Shown piece after piece: positions 23,530-32,388 of a stretch of 64,000 nt of DNA (the first letter of the stretch is position 1; each line of letters begins with the position of its first letter). The notes under the pieces are model-generated. The model searched no databases. It worked only from the letters and a program-made list of their open reading frames with translations, and was not told where the DNA came from. The position numbers and the translations under genes are program-made. This DNA comes from Nocardioides sp. LHD-245 (GTDB lineage Bacteria > Actinomycetota > Actinomycetes > Propionibacteriales > Nocardioidaceae). The stretch is from NCBI RefSeq assembly GCF_030929495.1, contig NZ_JAVFWN010000013.1, positions 1 to 64,000 on the forward strand. Reading direction: 5' to 3'.

Positions 23530-23961
23530 ATGCCTCCCAAGAAGAAGATCGCCGCACTGGTCAAGGTGCAGCTGCAGGCCGGCTCGGCCACTCCGGCGCC
23601 GCCGGTCGGTACGGCGCTCGGTCCGCACGGCGTCAACATCATGGACTTCTGCAAGGCGTACAACGCCCAGACCGAGTCCATGCGCGGCAACGTGATCCCC
23701 GTCGAGATCACCATCTACGAGGACCGGTCGTTCGACTTCATCACGAAGACGCCGCCGGCCGCGGAGCTGATCAAGAAGGCCGCCGGCCTCAAGAAGGGCT
23801 CGGGCGTCCCGCACAAGGAGAAGGTCGGCAAGCTGACCAAGGACCAGGTGCGCGAGATCGCGACGACGAAGCTCCCCGACCTCAACGCCAACGACATCGA
23901 CGCCGCGATGAAGATCGTGGAGGGTACCGCCCGCTCCATGGGCGTCACCGTCGAGGCCTGA
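23530..23961 (+). CDS. rplK: 50S ribosomal protein L11
   Basis: A 143-residue L11: MPPKKKIAALVKVQLQAGSA, TPAPPVGTALGPHGVNIMDF and the C-terminal RNA-binding domain ending VEGTARSMGVTVEA. It binds the GTPase-associated centre of 23S rRNA. The N-terminal Pro-rich switch is intact. It follows nusG after 136 bases and precedes rplA, as in nearly all bacteria. A GAGATAGAGGA ribosome binding site precedes the ATG. Confidence 0.97.
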   Translation: MPPKKKIAALVKVQLQAGSATPAPPVGTALGPHGVNIMDFCKAYNAQTESMRGNVIPVEITIYEDRSFDFITKTPPAAELIKKAAGLKKGSGVPHKEKVGKLTKDQVREIATTKLPDLNANDIDAAMKIVEGTARSMGVTVEA

Positions 23962-24024
23962 CAAACCGTGGAAGGGCCGCGCTGGCCCGCTGACCACACC
24001 TCCTCTTCTAACTAAGGAACCACC

Positions 24025-24738
24025 ATGCAGCGCAGCAAGACCTACCGCGCGGCGGCGGAGACGTTCGACAAGAACGAGCTCCACGCGCCGCTGGCCGCGA
24101 TCAAGATCGCCAAGGCCGCCAGCAAGAAGAAGTTCGACGAGACCGTCGACGTCGTCATGCGCCTGGGTGTCGACCCGCGCAAGGCCGACCAGATGGTCCG
24201 CGGCACCGTCAACCTGCCCCACGGCACCGGCAAGACCGCTCGCGTCCTCGTGTTCGCCAACGGTGACAAGGCCGACGCAGCCCGCGAGGCCGGCGCCGAC
24301 TTCGTCGGCAGCGACGAGCTGATCGACAAGGTCGCCGGCGGCTGGACCGACTTCGACGCCGTGGTCGCCACCCCGGACCTGATGGGCAAGGTCGGCCGCC
24401 TCGGCCGCGTGCTCGGCCCCCGTGGCCTCATGCCGAACCCGAAGGTCGGCACCGTGACGCCGGACCCGGCCAAGGCCGTCTCCGACATCAAGGGCGGCAA
24501 GATCGAGTTCCGCGTCGACCGCCACGCCAACCTCCACTTCATCGTGGGCAAGGCGTCCTTCACCGAGCAGCAGCTCGCCGAGAACTACGCCGCCGCCCTC
24601 GAGGAGGTGCTGCGACTCAAGCCGTCCAGCTCCAAGGGCCGCTACCTGAAGAAGGTCACCGTCTCCACGACCATGGGCCCCGGCGTCCAGGTCGACCCCA
24701 ACCGCATCAAGAACGTCGCGGTCGAGGACGACGCCTGA
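24025..24738 (+). CDS. rplA: 50S ribosomal protein L1
   Basis: A 237-residue L1 with the conserved GRVLGPRGLMPNPKVGTVTP, VSDIKGGKIEFRVDRHANLH and the C-terminal YLKKVTVSTTMGPGVQVDPN. It forms the L1 stalk and may repress its own rplKA mRNA. A TAACTAAGGAACCACC ribosome binding site precedes the ATG. It ends the rplK-rplA pair and is followed by an unrelated lipoprotein gene. Confidence 0.97.
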   Translation: MQRSKTYRAAAETFDKNELHAPLAAIKIAKAASKKKFDETVDVVMRLGVDPRKADQMVRGTVNLPHGTGKTARVLVFANGDKADAAREAGADFVGSDELIDKVAGGWTDFDAVVATPDLMGKVGRLGRVLGPRGLMPNPKVGTVTPDPAKAVSDIKGGKIEFRVDRHANLHFIVGKASFTEQQLAENYAAALEEVLRLKPSSSKGRYLKKVTVSTTMGPGVQVDPNRIKNVAVEDDA

Positions 24739-24823
24739 TCCAGGCACCAGTTCGGTACGACGCCCGCCGCTCCCCCGGGGACGGTGGGCGTCGCGCATTT
24801 CCCCGCCTCCTAGGGTGGCCGTC

Positions 24824-25447
24824 GTGAAGCGTCTCCTCGGGTCCGTCTTGCTGCTCGTGGCCGCGACGGGCTGCTCCGGCGCGCCGGCGGACCCGGAACC
24901 CCGACCTGCCGACGACCTCGCGTCCCTGCTGCGCACCCGAGCCACCGCGGGTGGACCCGGCAGCTGCGGGCCCGAGCAGGTCGCCGTCACCCTCGAGGGC
25001 TACGACGTCGCGCTGGGCCACCGCTACACCCGGATCACGGTCCGCAACCTCTCCGACCGGCCGTGCCGGCTCGAGGGCGCGCCGGGGATCGGCGCGCGCG
25101 GCGCGAACGGGTCGACCTTCGAGCCGGCGGTCGAGCAGGCGAACACGCCCGCCGCCACCCCGGTCGAGCTGGCGCCGGGCGCTGCGGCCGGAAGCGCTCT
25201 GGAGTGGACTGGCGAGCTGGCCGGCGCGGACTCCGAGCATGCGTCGCTGCTGGTCCTGCAGCTGGCCGCGGACCAGCCGCCGGTGTCCGTCCCGGCCCGC
25301 CTGGTCGGTGACACCGAGGAGACGGACCCGCTCGACATCGGCCCGCTCACCACGCTGCGGCTCGCGCCGTTCACGGCGCTGACCGCGGAGGAGGCGAGCC
25401 GCACGCCGCGGTCCCGCGACGAGCCCGTCCGCCCGGAGAAGCCGTAG
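24824..25447 (+). CDS. Lipoprotein, DUF4232-like
   Basis: A 207-residue exported lipoprotein. The signal peptide ends in LLLVAATGCSG, with the lipidated Cys near residue 17. The mature domain has GPEQVAVTLEGYDVALGHRY and TRITVRNLSDRPCRLEGAPG, the pattern of DUF4232, a beta-sandwich found in actinobacterial cell-envelope proteins. Function unknown. GTG 24824 is preferred because it places charged residues (MKRLL) at the signal-peptide start; GTG 24815 is possible. It is convergent with the aminotransferase gene. Confidence 0.82.
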   Translation: MKRLLGSVLLLVAATGCSGAPADPEPRPADDLASLLRTRATAGGPGSCGPEQVAVTLEGYDVALGHRYTRITVRNLSDRPCRLEGAPGIGARGANGSTFEPAVEQANTPAATPVELAPGAAAGSALEWTGELAGADSEHASLLVLQLAADQPPVSVPARLVGDTEETDPLDIGPLTTLRLAPFTALTAEEASRTPRSRDEPVRPEKP

Positions 25448-25468
25448 CGGACCCGCTCGCCGTGCCGG

Positions 25469-26752
25469 TCAGGCGCTGAGCTTCTCCAGGGCGGCGAGCT
25501 CGACGCACAGCGCGACGCCGGCCATGGCGCCTCGGACCTCGTCCAGCACGGGGAAGGACGGCGCGAGGCGGATGTTGCGGTCGTAGGGGTCGTTGCCGTG
25601 CGGGAAGGCCGAGCCGGCGGGGGTCAGCACGATGCCGGCGTCCTTGGCGAGCTGCACCACGCGCGCCGCCGTACCGTCGACGACGTCGAGGTTCACGAAG
25701 TAGCCGCCCGTCGGGACCGTCCACTCGGCGATGCCGAGACCCGAGAGCCGCGTGGACAGGGCCTCCTCGACGGCCGCGAACTTGGGTGCGAGCAGGGCGC
25801 GGTGCTTGCGCATGTGGGCGCGCACGCCGTCGGCGTCCTTGAAGAACTCCACGTGTCGCAGGTGGTTGACCTTGTCGGGGCCGATGGCCGCGAAGCCGAG
25901 GCGCTGGAGGTACCACGCCCGGTTCTCGGGGGAGGCGGCGAGCGCCGAGACCCCGGCACCGGCGTAGCTCATCTTGGAGGTCGAGGCGAAGACGATCGGC
26001 CGGTTCGGGTGGCCGGAGGCGGAGGCGAGACCGAGGGCGTCGGCGCTCTTGGTCTCCTCCTCGGTGAGGTGGTGCACGGCGTACGCGTTGTCCCACAGGA
26101 TCCGGAAGTCCGGCGCCGCCGTCGGCATCGCCATCAACTCGGCGGCGACCTCGGGGGAGCAGACGGCACCGGTCGGGTTCGAGTACGTCGGCACGATCCA
26201 CATGCCCTTGACGGCGGGGTCGTCGGCGACCAGCGCCCGGACCGCGGCCACGTCGGGGCCGTCGGCGTTCATCGGCACGGTCACCATCTCGATGCCGAGC
26301 TCGGCGAGCATCGTGAAGTGGCGGTCGTAGCCGGGCACGGCGCAGACGAACTTCACCACCGGCTCCTCGATCCACGGCCGGGGCGAGTCGGGGCCGCCCT
26401 TGAGCAACAGGGAGGTCAACACCTGGTGCATCATCGTCAGGCTCGAGTTGCCGCCCGCGACGACGGCCGAGGCGTCGACGCCGAGCAGGTCGGCGAAGAT
26501 CTCCCGCATCTCGGGAAGGCCGTCGAGGCCGCCGTAGTTGCGCACGTCGGCGCCGGAGCGGTCGCGGTACGACGACGGCAGGTCGAGGAGCTCGTTGGCG
26601 AGGTCCAGCTGGTCGGCCGACGGCTTGCCGCGGGTCAGGTCGAGCGTGAGACCGCGGGACTTCAGCTCGTCGTAGGCGGCGCGCACGGTCGTCAGGCGCG
26701 CGGCGAGGTCGTCGGCGGAGAGGGCGGACAGCGGCGTCGCGGTGGTGGTCAC
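25469..26752 (-). CDS. Aspartate aminotransferase, subgroup Ic (AspT-like)
   Basis: A 427-residue PLP enzyme. Landmarks are LTRGKPSADQLDLANELLDL, NYGGLDGLPEMREIFADLLG, WIVPTYSNPTGAVCS, the DNAYAVHHL motif and the PLP-lysine site FASTSKMSYAGAGVSALA. The unusual sequence class, distinct from standard AspC, matches the actinobacterial subgroup exemplified by Corynebacterium AspT, which interconverts aspartate and oxaloacetate. GTG 26752 gives MTTTATPLSALSADDLA, the usual N-terminus; GTG 26770 is an alternative. It is transcribed away from the L10 leader. Confidence 0.85.
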   Translation of the reverse strand: MTTTATPLSALSADDLAARLTTVRAAYDELKSRGLTLDLTRGKPSADQLDLANELLDLPSSYRDRSGADVRNYGGLDGLPEMREIFADLLGVDASAVVAGGNSSLTMMHQVLTSLLLKGGPDSPRPWIEEPVVKFVCAVPGYDRHFTMLAELGIEMVTVPMNADGPDVAAVRALVADDPAVKGMWIVPTYSNPTGAVCSPEVAAELMAMPTAAPDFRILWDNAYAVHHLTEEETKSADALGLASASGHPNRPIVFASTSKMSYAGAGVSALAASPENRAWYLQRLGFAAIGPDKVNHLRHVEFFKDADGVRAHMRKHRALLAPKFAAVEEALSTRLSGLGIAEWTVPTGGYFVNLDVVDGTAARVVQLAKDAGIVLTPAGSAFPHGNDPYDRNIRLAPSFPVLDEVRGAMAGVALCVELAALEKLSA

Positions 26753-26829
26753 GGGACCATCGTGCCGCACGACTTCGACGGCTCGCGATTTGGCCCGGGA
26801 CGGTCGGGCGCCGTACCGTTGCTCCTCGA

Positions 26830-27019
26830 AACCTTAAGACCGCCGGTTGTCCGGACTACCAGTCCGGACCGAAGGCTCCGCGAGAGTGGACGGCCTGCGC
26901 AGGGGATCAGAGCAGCAACGACGCGGGTTCGGCCCGCGGAGTCCACGCCCTGAGCGCCTGCGCTCGGGGCGTTCGTCTTTCCCGGACGAGTGCGGCGGTC
27001 CCCATCCGGAAGGAGACCC
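26830..27019 (+). ncRNA. Probable ribosomal protein L10 leader (rplJ-rplL 5' UTR)
   Basis: The 190 bases before rplJ hold several nested hairpins, such as TTGTCCGGACTACCAGTCCGGAC and GAGCGCCTGCGCTC. L10 leaders bind the L10-L7/L12 complex and repress rplJL, and they occur at this place in most bacteria. The assignment rests on position and structure, not on a covariance match, and the 5' limit is approximate. Confidence 0.5.
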
Positions 27020-27688
27020 ATGGCGCGGGCAGACAAGCAGGCCGCCGTCGCGGAGATCGCTGAGTCCTTCAGCGAGTCCGCTGGCGCTGTGCTGACCGAG
27101 TACCGCGGTCTCACCGTCAAGGAGCTGCAGGACCTTCGCCGCTCCCTCGGTGCGAACGCCAACTACGCCGTGGTCAAGAACACGCTGGCCAAGCTGGCCG
27201 CCAACGAGGCGGGCATCGAAGGCTTCGACGACCTGCTGACCGGCCCGACCGCGATCGCCTTCATCAAGGGCGACGTCGTCGAGGCGGCGAAGGGTCTGCG
27301 TGACTTTGCCAAGGCGAACCCCGCCCTTGTGATCAAGGGTGGCGTTCTCGACGGCGCGCTCCTCGACGCGAAGGAGATCGCCAAGCTGGCCGATCTCGAG
27401 TCGCGCGAGGTGCTCCTGGGCAAGCTCGCGGGCGCGATGCTCGCTTCGCTCAGCCAGGCCGTCTACCTCCTCAACGCCCCGCTCGCCCAGGCTGCCCGGC
27501 TCGCCGGCGCCCTGGAGGCGAAGGCCCAGGAGGACCCCTCGATCCTCGCAGGTGGTGCTGGTACGCCGGCCGCCGCCGAGGAGGCTCCGGTCGCCGAGGA
27601 GGCAGCCGCCGACGAGACCACCGAGGCTCCGGCCGAGGAGTCGACCGAGGCTGCTGCCGACGAGGCCGCCGAGCCGACCGACGCCTGA
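27020..27688 (+). CDS. rplJ: 50S ribosomal protein L10
   Basis: A 222-residue L10. MARADKQAAVAEIAESFSES starts it, and AGAVLTEYRGLTVKELQDLR and YAVVKNTLAKLAANEAG are conserved. The C-terminus is extended by an acidic, Ala/Glu-rich tail of about 40 residues (AAEEAPVAEEAAADETTEAP) common in actinobacteria. It anchors L7/L12 dimers to the stalk. ATG 27020 follows GGAAGGAGACCC. Confidence 0.96.
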   Translation: MARADKQAAVAEIAESFSESAGAVLTEYRGLTVKELQDLRRSLGANANYAVVKNTLAKLAANEAGIEGFDDLLTGPTAIAFIKGDVVEAAKGLRDFAKANPALVIKGGVLDGALLDAKEIAKLADLESREVLLGKLAGAMLASLSQAVYLLNAPLAQAARLAGALEAKAQEDPSILAGGAGTPAAAEEAPVAEEAAADETTEAPAEESTEAAADEAAEPTDA

Positions 27689-27843
27689 GACCCGATCGAG
27701 CCGAGCGCAGACGAGTTTGCTCGTCCGCCGAGGCGATTGAGGGTAGCTGACGTAGTCAGCATCCAGGCTGACGTAACCCACCACCTGAAACCCGGACCAC
27801 GGCGCCAGCCGCGGGCCACAAGCATCAAGAAGGAGACGCCACC

Positions 27844-28236
27844 ATGGCGAAGCTCACCACCGACGAGCTCCTCGACGCGTTCAAGGAGATGACCCTCATC
27901 GAGCTCTCCGAGTTCGTGAAGCAGTTCGAGGAGACCTTCGGCGTCACCGCCGCCGCCCCGGTCGCCGTTGCCGCCGCTCCCGCCGCCGGCGGTGCCGCCG
28001 CTGGTGGCGACGAGGCCGCTGCGCAGGACGAGTTCGACGTCATCCTCGAGGCCGCTGGTGACAAGAAGATCAACGTCATCAAGGAGGTCCGCGCGCTGAC
28101 CTCCCTCGGCCTCAAGGAGGCGAAGGACCTCGTCGAGGGCGCCCCGAAGGCGATCCTCGAGAAGGTCAACAAGGAGACCGCCGACAAGGCCAAGGAGTCC
28201 CTCGAGGGCGCCGGCGCCACGGTCACCCTGAAGTGA
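27844..28236 (+). CDS. rplL: 50S ribosomal protein L7/L12
   Basis: A 130-residue L7/L12. The N-terminal dimerisation domain is KLTTDELLDAFKEMTLIELS, followed by an Ala-rich hinge (VAAAPAAGGAAAGG) and the C-terminal factor-binding domain EFDVILEAAGDKKINVIKEV with EGAPKAILEKVNKETADKAK. It recruits elongation factors to the stalk. AGAAGGAGA precedes the ATG. A 155-base spacer after rplJ and a strong terminator after the stop frame it. Confidence 0.97.
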   Translation: MAKLTTDELLDAFKEMTLIELSEFVKQFEETFGVTAAAPVAVAAAPAAGGAAAGGDEAAAQDEFDVILEAAGDKKINVIKEVRALTSLGLKEAKDLVEGAPKAILEKVNKETADKAKESLEGAGATVTLK

Positions 28237-28263
28237 CCTGTTCCTGACGGAACACCGTTCGGT

Positions 28264-28307
28264 CACGAGGCCGGCAGGGCATCCGCCCTGCCGGCCTCGT
28301 GCGTTTT
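28264..28307 (+). terminator. Intrinsic terminator after rplL
   Basis: A perfect 17-bp stem, CACGAGGCCGGCAGGGC and its complement, around loop ATCC, followed by CGTTTTCG. It separates the ribosomal operon from the mce operon. Confidence 0.92.
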
Positions 28308-28324
28308 CGTGTCGTCGCGTATCA

Positions 28325-28362
28325 CTACTCGCGAGTTGGACGCTAGGCCTACTCGCCAGTAC
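28325..28362. promoter_or_regulatory. Two related palindromes upstream of the mce operon
   Basis: TACTCGCGAGTT (28326-28337) and TACTCGCCAGTA (28350-28361) are two near-identical palindromes with centres 24 bp apart. Two copies on about the same helix face, 125 bases before the ATPase gene, look like a dimeric regulator operator, for example of a TetR or GntR lipid regulator. The regulator is not in the window. Confidence 0.5.
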
Positions 28363-28485
28363 TTTGCGGGTCGTGATGGTCGGGTCGGCGTGACGCAGGC
28401 CACGCAGGCCGCGTAACGTGCGCCACGCGGCAGCGTTGTTCCTTCGCAGCCGGTGCTGGCGAGCGCACGAGGGAGAGGGCAAGAC

Positions 28486-29448
28486 ATGGGCGTCGACGTA
28501 CAGGTCACGAACCTGACGAAGCAGTTCGGGAAGCAGCTCATCTGGAAGGGCGTGTCGCTCACCCTGCCGGCGGGCGAGATCTCGGTCATGCTCGGCCCCT
28601 CGGGCACCGGCAAGTCCGTCTTCCTCAAGGCCCTCATCGGCCTGATCAAGCCCGACGAGGGCTCCATCGTGATCGAGGGGACCGACATCGCGAGCTGCTC
28701 CGAGAAGGAGCTCTACGAGATCCGCAAGCTGTTCGGCGTGCTGTTCCAGGACGGCGCGATGTTCGGCTCGATGAACCTCTACGACAACGTCGCCTTCCCC
28801 CTGCGCGAGCACACCAAGAAGAGCGAGTCCGAGATCCGTGACATCGTCATGGAGAAGATGGACATGGTCGGCCTGCTCGGTGCGGAGATGAAGCTCCCCG
28901 GCGAGATCTCGGGCGGCATGCGCAAGCGGGCCGGCCTGGCGCGCGCGCTGGTGCTCGACCCCGAGATCCTGCTGATCGACGAGCCCGACTCCGGACTCGA
29001 CCCGGTGCGCACGTCGTTCATCAACCAGCTGTTCGTCGATCTCAACGCCCAGATCGACGCGACCTTCCTGATCGTGACCCACGACATCCACAGCGTCCGG
29101 GTGGTGCCCGACCAGATCGGCCTGCTCTACCACAAGCACCTCGCGATGTACGGCCCGCGCGAGATGCTGCTGTCCTCCGACGAGCCGGTGGTGCGCCAGT
29201 TCCTCAACGCCCAGACGATCGGCCCGATCGGCATGTCGGAGGAGAAGGACGCCGACCAGCTCGCGGCCGAGAAGGACATGGACCTGCCGCCGCTGCCGCC
29301 GATCCCGCTGCAGATGGAGCCGTCCAACGGCATCCCGCGGCGGGCGCAGGCCGCCCCGGGGGCCTGGTGCCGGGCCAACGGGATCACGCCGCCGCCCGGG
29401 TCCTTCACCCGCGAGGCGGAGCACGCATCCGGAAGCAGCGCCAGCTGA
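28486..29448 (+). CDS. mceG: Mce transporter ATPase (MlaF/MceG type)
   Basis: A 320-residue ABC ATPase that powers Mce lipid importers. The Walker A motif is GPSGTGKS at residues 37-44; the Q-loop lies in LFGVLFQDGAMFGSMNLYDN. The signature is ISGGMRKRAGLARALVLDPE, the Walker B ILLIDEPDSGLDP and the switch FLIVTHDIHS. The C-terminal tail of about 70 residues beyond the usual fold is Pro-rich. In mycobacteria the single MceG is encoded away from the mce operons; here it heads the operon. ATG 28486 follows GGGAGAGGG; 28453 is rejected as upstream. Confidence 0.92.
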   Translation: MGVDVQVTNLTKQFGKQLIWKGVSLTLPAGEISVMLGPSGTGKSVFLKALIGLIKPDEGSIVIEGTDIASCSEKELYEIRKLFGVLFQDGAMFGSMNLYDNVAFPLREHTKKSESEIRDIVMEKMDMVGLLGAEMKLPGEISGGMRKRAGLARALVLDPEILLIDEPDSGLDPVRTSFINQLFVDLNAQIDATFLIVTHDIHSVRVVPDQIGLLYHKHLAMYGPREMLLSSDEPVVRQFLNAQTIGPIGMSEEKDADQLAAEKDMDLPPLPPIPLQMEPSNGIPRRAQAAPGAWCRANGITPPPGSFTREAEHASGSSAS

Positions 29449-29503
29449 ACGAGCACGACACCGAGGGACGTCGACACAGGATCAGGATGGAAAGGGGCGC
29501 CAG

Positions 29504-30286
29504 GTGTCGCTGACCGCTGCACGCGTGATCGCACCCCTCGGCACCGCGGGCAAGTTGTTCGCCTTCGCGCTGGACGTGGGACGGGGGCTGTTCCGGCGTC
29601 CCTTCCAGGGCCGCGAGTTCATCCAGCAGGCCTGGTTCATCGCCTCGGTCACGATCATCCCGACGGCGCTCGTCGCGATCCCCTTCGGTGCGGTCATCGC
29701 GTTGCAGGTCGGCGGCCTGATCAAGCAGTTCGGTGCACAGTCCTTCACGGGCTCCGCCTCGGTGCTGGCTGTCATCCAGCAGGCCGGCCCCATCGCGACC
29801 GCGCTGCTCATCGCCGGCGCCGGTGGGTCGGCCATCGCGGCCGACCTCGGCGCGCGCAAGATCCGCGAGGAGCTCGACGCGATGATGGTGCTGGGCATCG
29901 ACCCGATCCAGCGCCTCGTGGTGCCGCGTGTGCTCGCGTGCATGCTCGTCGCGGTCTTCCTCAACGGCATGGTCAGCGTCGTCGGCGTCGGCGGCGGCTA
30001 CGTCTTCAACGTCATCCTGCAGGACGGCACCCCCGGTGCCTATCTCGCCAGCTTCACGGCGCTCGCCCAGCTGCCCGACGTGTGGATCGGCATGATCAAG
30101 GCCCTCGTCTTCGGTCTGATCGCCGCGATCGTCGCGTCCTACAAGGGCATGAACGCCGGTGGCGGCCCGAAGGGCGTCGGTGACGCGGTCAACGAGTCCG
30201 TGGTCATCACCTTCCTGCTCCTGTTCGTCGTCAACTTCACTCTGAGCACGATCTACCTCCAGGTCGTGCCCCCGAAGACGGGTTAG
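29504..30286 (+). CDS. YrbE-family (MlaE-like) Mce permease A
   Basis: A 260-residue integral membrane permease with about five or six helices. TIIPTALVAIPFGAVIALQV, QQAGPIATALLIAGAGGSAI, AADLGARKIREELDAMMVLG and the cytoplasmic EExDAMxVLGID motif, which couples to the ATPase, identify it as MlaE/YrbE. It is the first of two non-identical subunits of the channel. GTG 29504 follows AAAGGGGCG. A 55-base gap follows mceG. Confidence 0.93.
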   Translation: MSLTAARVIAPLGTAGKLFAFALDVGRGLFRRPFQGREFIQQAWFIASVTIIPTALVAIPFGAVIALQVGGLIKQFGAQSFTGSASVLAVIQQAGPIATALLIAGAGGSAIAADLGARKIREELDAMMVLGIDPIQRLVVPRVLACMLVAVFLNGMVSVVGVGGGYVFNVILQDGTPGAYLASFTALAQLPDVWIGMIKALVFGLIAAIVASYKGMNAGGGPKGVGDAVNESVVITFLLLFVVNFTLSTIYLQVVPPKTG

Positions 30287-30293
30287 CGGAGAC

Positions 30294-31121
30294 ATGGCGA
30301 GCATCAAGGCGATCTACGACCGGCCCCTGAAGGGCCTGGACAACCTCGGCCACGAGCTGTCCTTCTATCTCAAGGTGCTGCTGGCGCTGCCGCGCTCGGT
30401 CAAGCGCTACCCGCGCGAGATCCTGCGGATCCTGGCCGAGGTCACCCTCGGCTCGGGCGCGCTGGCGGTCATCGGCGGCACCGTCGGCGTCATCATCGGG
30501 ATGACCTTCTTCACCGGCGCCCAGGTGGGCCTGTCCGGGTACGCCGCGCTCAACCAGCTCGGCACCGCCGCCTTCGCCGGCTTCGTGTCCGCCTACTTCA
30601 ACACCCGCGAGATCGCCCCGCTGGTCGCGGGCATCGCCCTCGCGGCGACCGTCGGCTGCGGGTTCACCGCCCAGCTCGGCGCCATGCGGATCTCCGAGGA
30701 GATCGACGCGGTCGAGGTGATGGCGATCCCCTCGATGCAGTTCCTCGTCACCACCCGGGTGATCGGCGGACTCATCGCGATCGTCCCGCTCTACGTCGTG
30801 GGCCTGCTGTCGTCGTACGTCGCCAGCAGGCTGGTGGTCACCCAGTTCTACGGGCAGTCGTCGGGCACCTACGACCACTATTTCAACCAGTTCCTGCCAC
30901 CCGGTGATGTGCTGTGGTCCTTCGGCAAGGTGCTGGTGTTCGCGGTGGTCGTGATCCTGATCCACTGCTACCACGGCTACACCGCCTCGGGAGGACCCGC
31001 GGGCGTGGGCGTGGCCGTGGGGCGCGCGGTGCGGACCAGCATCGTGGCGATCAACGTGATCGACCTGTTCCTGTCGATGGCCATCTGGGGTGCCTCGACC
31101 ACCGTCAGGCTGGCGGGGTGA
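30294..31121 (+). CDS. YrbE-family (MlaE-like) Mce permease B
   Basis: A 275-residue second MlaE-type permease. ALPRSVKRYPREILRILAEV, VIIGMTFFTGAQVGLSGYAA, VGCGFTAQLGAMRISEEIDA and VEVMAIPSMQFLVTTRVIGG carry the EExDAxxVMxI coupling motif. With YrbE A it should form the heterodimeric transmembrane core under the Mce hexamer. ATG 30294 lies seven bases after the preceding stop, so the two genes are cotranscribed. Confidence 0.93.
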   Translation: MASIKAIYDRPLKGLDNLGHELSFYLKVLLALPRSVKRYPREILRILAEVTLGSGALAVIGGTVGVIIGMTFFTGAQVGLSGYAALNQLGTAAFAGFVSAYFNTREIAPLVAGIALAATVGCGFTAQLGAMRISEEIDAVEVMAIPSMQFLVTTRVIGGLIAIVPLYVVGLLSSYVASRLVVTQFYGQSSGTYDHYFNQFLPPGDVLWSFGKVLVFAVVVILIHCYHGYTASGGPAGVGVAVGRAVRTSIVAINVIDLFLSMAIWGASTTVRLAG

Positions 31122-31128
31122 TCGGGCG

Positions 31129-32388
31129 ATGAACCGGATCCTCTCGGCCCACAAGGCGCTCGGCGTCGTCTTCGTCGCGCTGTTGCTGCTCGGCGTGTGG
31201 CTGACCTACGCCACGTTCACGAAGAAGTTCACCGACTACGACCGGGTCACCCTCAAGACCTCGTCGATCGGTCTCCAGCTGCCCAACCGGGCCGACGTCA
31301 AGGTCCGCGGCGTGATCGTCGGCGAGGTGCTCGAGGCTCGGACCGGCACCAGCGGTGCCGAGCTGACGCTGGGCATCTACCCCGACAAGATCGGCGTGGT
31401 GCCGGCGAATGTCACCGGATCGATCGTGCCGAAGACGCTGTTCGGTGAGAAGTACGTGTCGCTGGTGGTTCCCGAGACCGGCCCGTCGGGGACGATGCGC
31501 GCCGGCGGGACCATCGACCGGACCGTGGTCTCGACGGAGCTCGAGGAGGTCCTCTCCGACCTCTACCCGCTGCTGCGCACGGTGCAACCGGCCGAGCTGA
31601 ACGCGACGCTGACCGCACTGGCGACCGCCCTCGAGGGACGGGGCGAGCTGCTCGGCAAGAACCTCGAGACGCTCGACGGCTATCTCAAGCGGATCAACCC
31701 GCAGATCCCGGCCCTGCTCGAGGACCTGAAGCTGACCGCGCAGGTCTCCGACACCTACGCCGACATCCTCCCGCAGGTGGCCCAGATCCTCGACGACACC
31801 GTGAAGACGACCGGCACGCTGGAGGAGCGGGAGGCCGCCCTCACCGCGACCCTGCGCGACATCCGCAGCTTCTCCGACACCGCGCGGTCCTTCCTCGACG
31901 CCAACGCCGACCGTCTCAAGCGCGCCGGCGAGCTGACCACCGAGACCCTGCGTGCCGTGGCCCGCTACGCGCCGACCATCCCGTGCATGTCCGCCGGCAT
32001 CGTCAAGGCGCAGGGCCGCCTCGCGGAGGCGTTCCGCGGCTTCGAGCTGCACATCGTCCTCGAGACACTGCAGGACCAGCCCCGCAAGTACACGCCCGCG
32101 GACGCGCCGATCTTCGGGGAGGACCGCGGTCCCGACTGCCTGGGCCTGCCGGACATCCCGTGGAGCCAGCAGAACCCCTTCCCGCCGCTGCCGCACCTCA
32201 ACGACGGCATGAACGGCGACACCGGCAAGGGCAACCTGCGCCCGGCCCCGGCGTACGCCGACTACACCGGCAGCCCCGACGACGTGACCGCCCTGCGCGG
32301 CGCGCTCGACCAGGCGTACGCCGGCGCCGGAACCGACCTCAACGTGCTCCTCGCGGGCCCGCTCCTCGCCGGGGGTGCGTCGTCGTGA
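31129..32388 (+). CDS. Mce-family substrate-binding protein A
   Basis: A 419-residue MlaD/Mce protein. It has an N-terminal membrane anchor (about residues 11-29, LGVVFVALLLLGVWLTYATF), an MCE domain (about 38-120, including IGLQLPNRADVKVRGVIVGE) and a long helical coiled part (130-290) that forms the needle or barrel across the periplasm. Two Cys (IPCMSAG and PDCLGLP) lie in the tail. First of six Mce proteins. ATG 31129 is seven bases after yrbEB; the stop overlaps the next start (TGATG). Confidence 0.92.
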   Translation: MNRILSAHKALGVVFVALLLLGVWLTYATFTKKFTDYDRVTLKTSSIGLQLPNRADVKVRGVIVGEVLEARTGTSGAELTLGIYPDKIGVVPANVTGSIVPKTLFGEKYVSLVVPETGPSGTMRAGGTIDRTVVSTELEEVLSDLYPLLRTVQPAELNATLTALATALEGRGELLGKNLETLDGYLKRINPQIPALLEDLKLTAQVSDTYADILPQVAQILDDTVKTTGTLEEREAALTATLRDIRSFSDTARSFLDANADRLKRAGELTTETLRAVARYAPTIPCMSAGIVKAQGRLAEAFRGFELHIVLETLQDQPRKYTPADAPIFGEDRGPDCLGLPDIPWSQQNPFPPLPHLNDGMNGDTGKGNLRPAPAYADYTGSPDDVTALRGALDQAYAGAGTDLNVLLAGPLLAGGASS

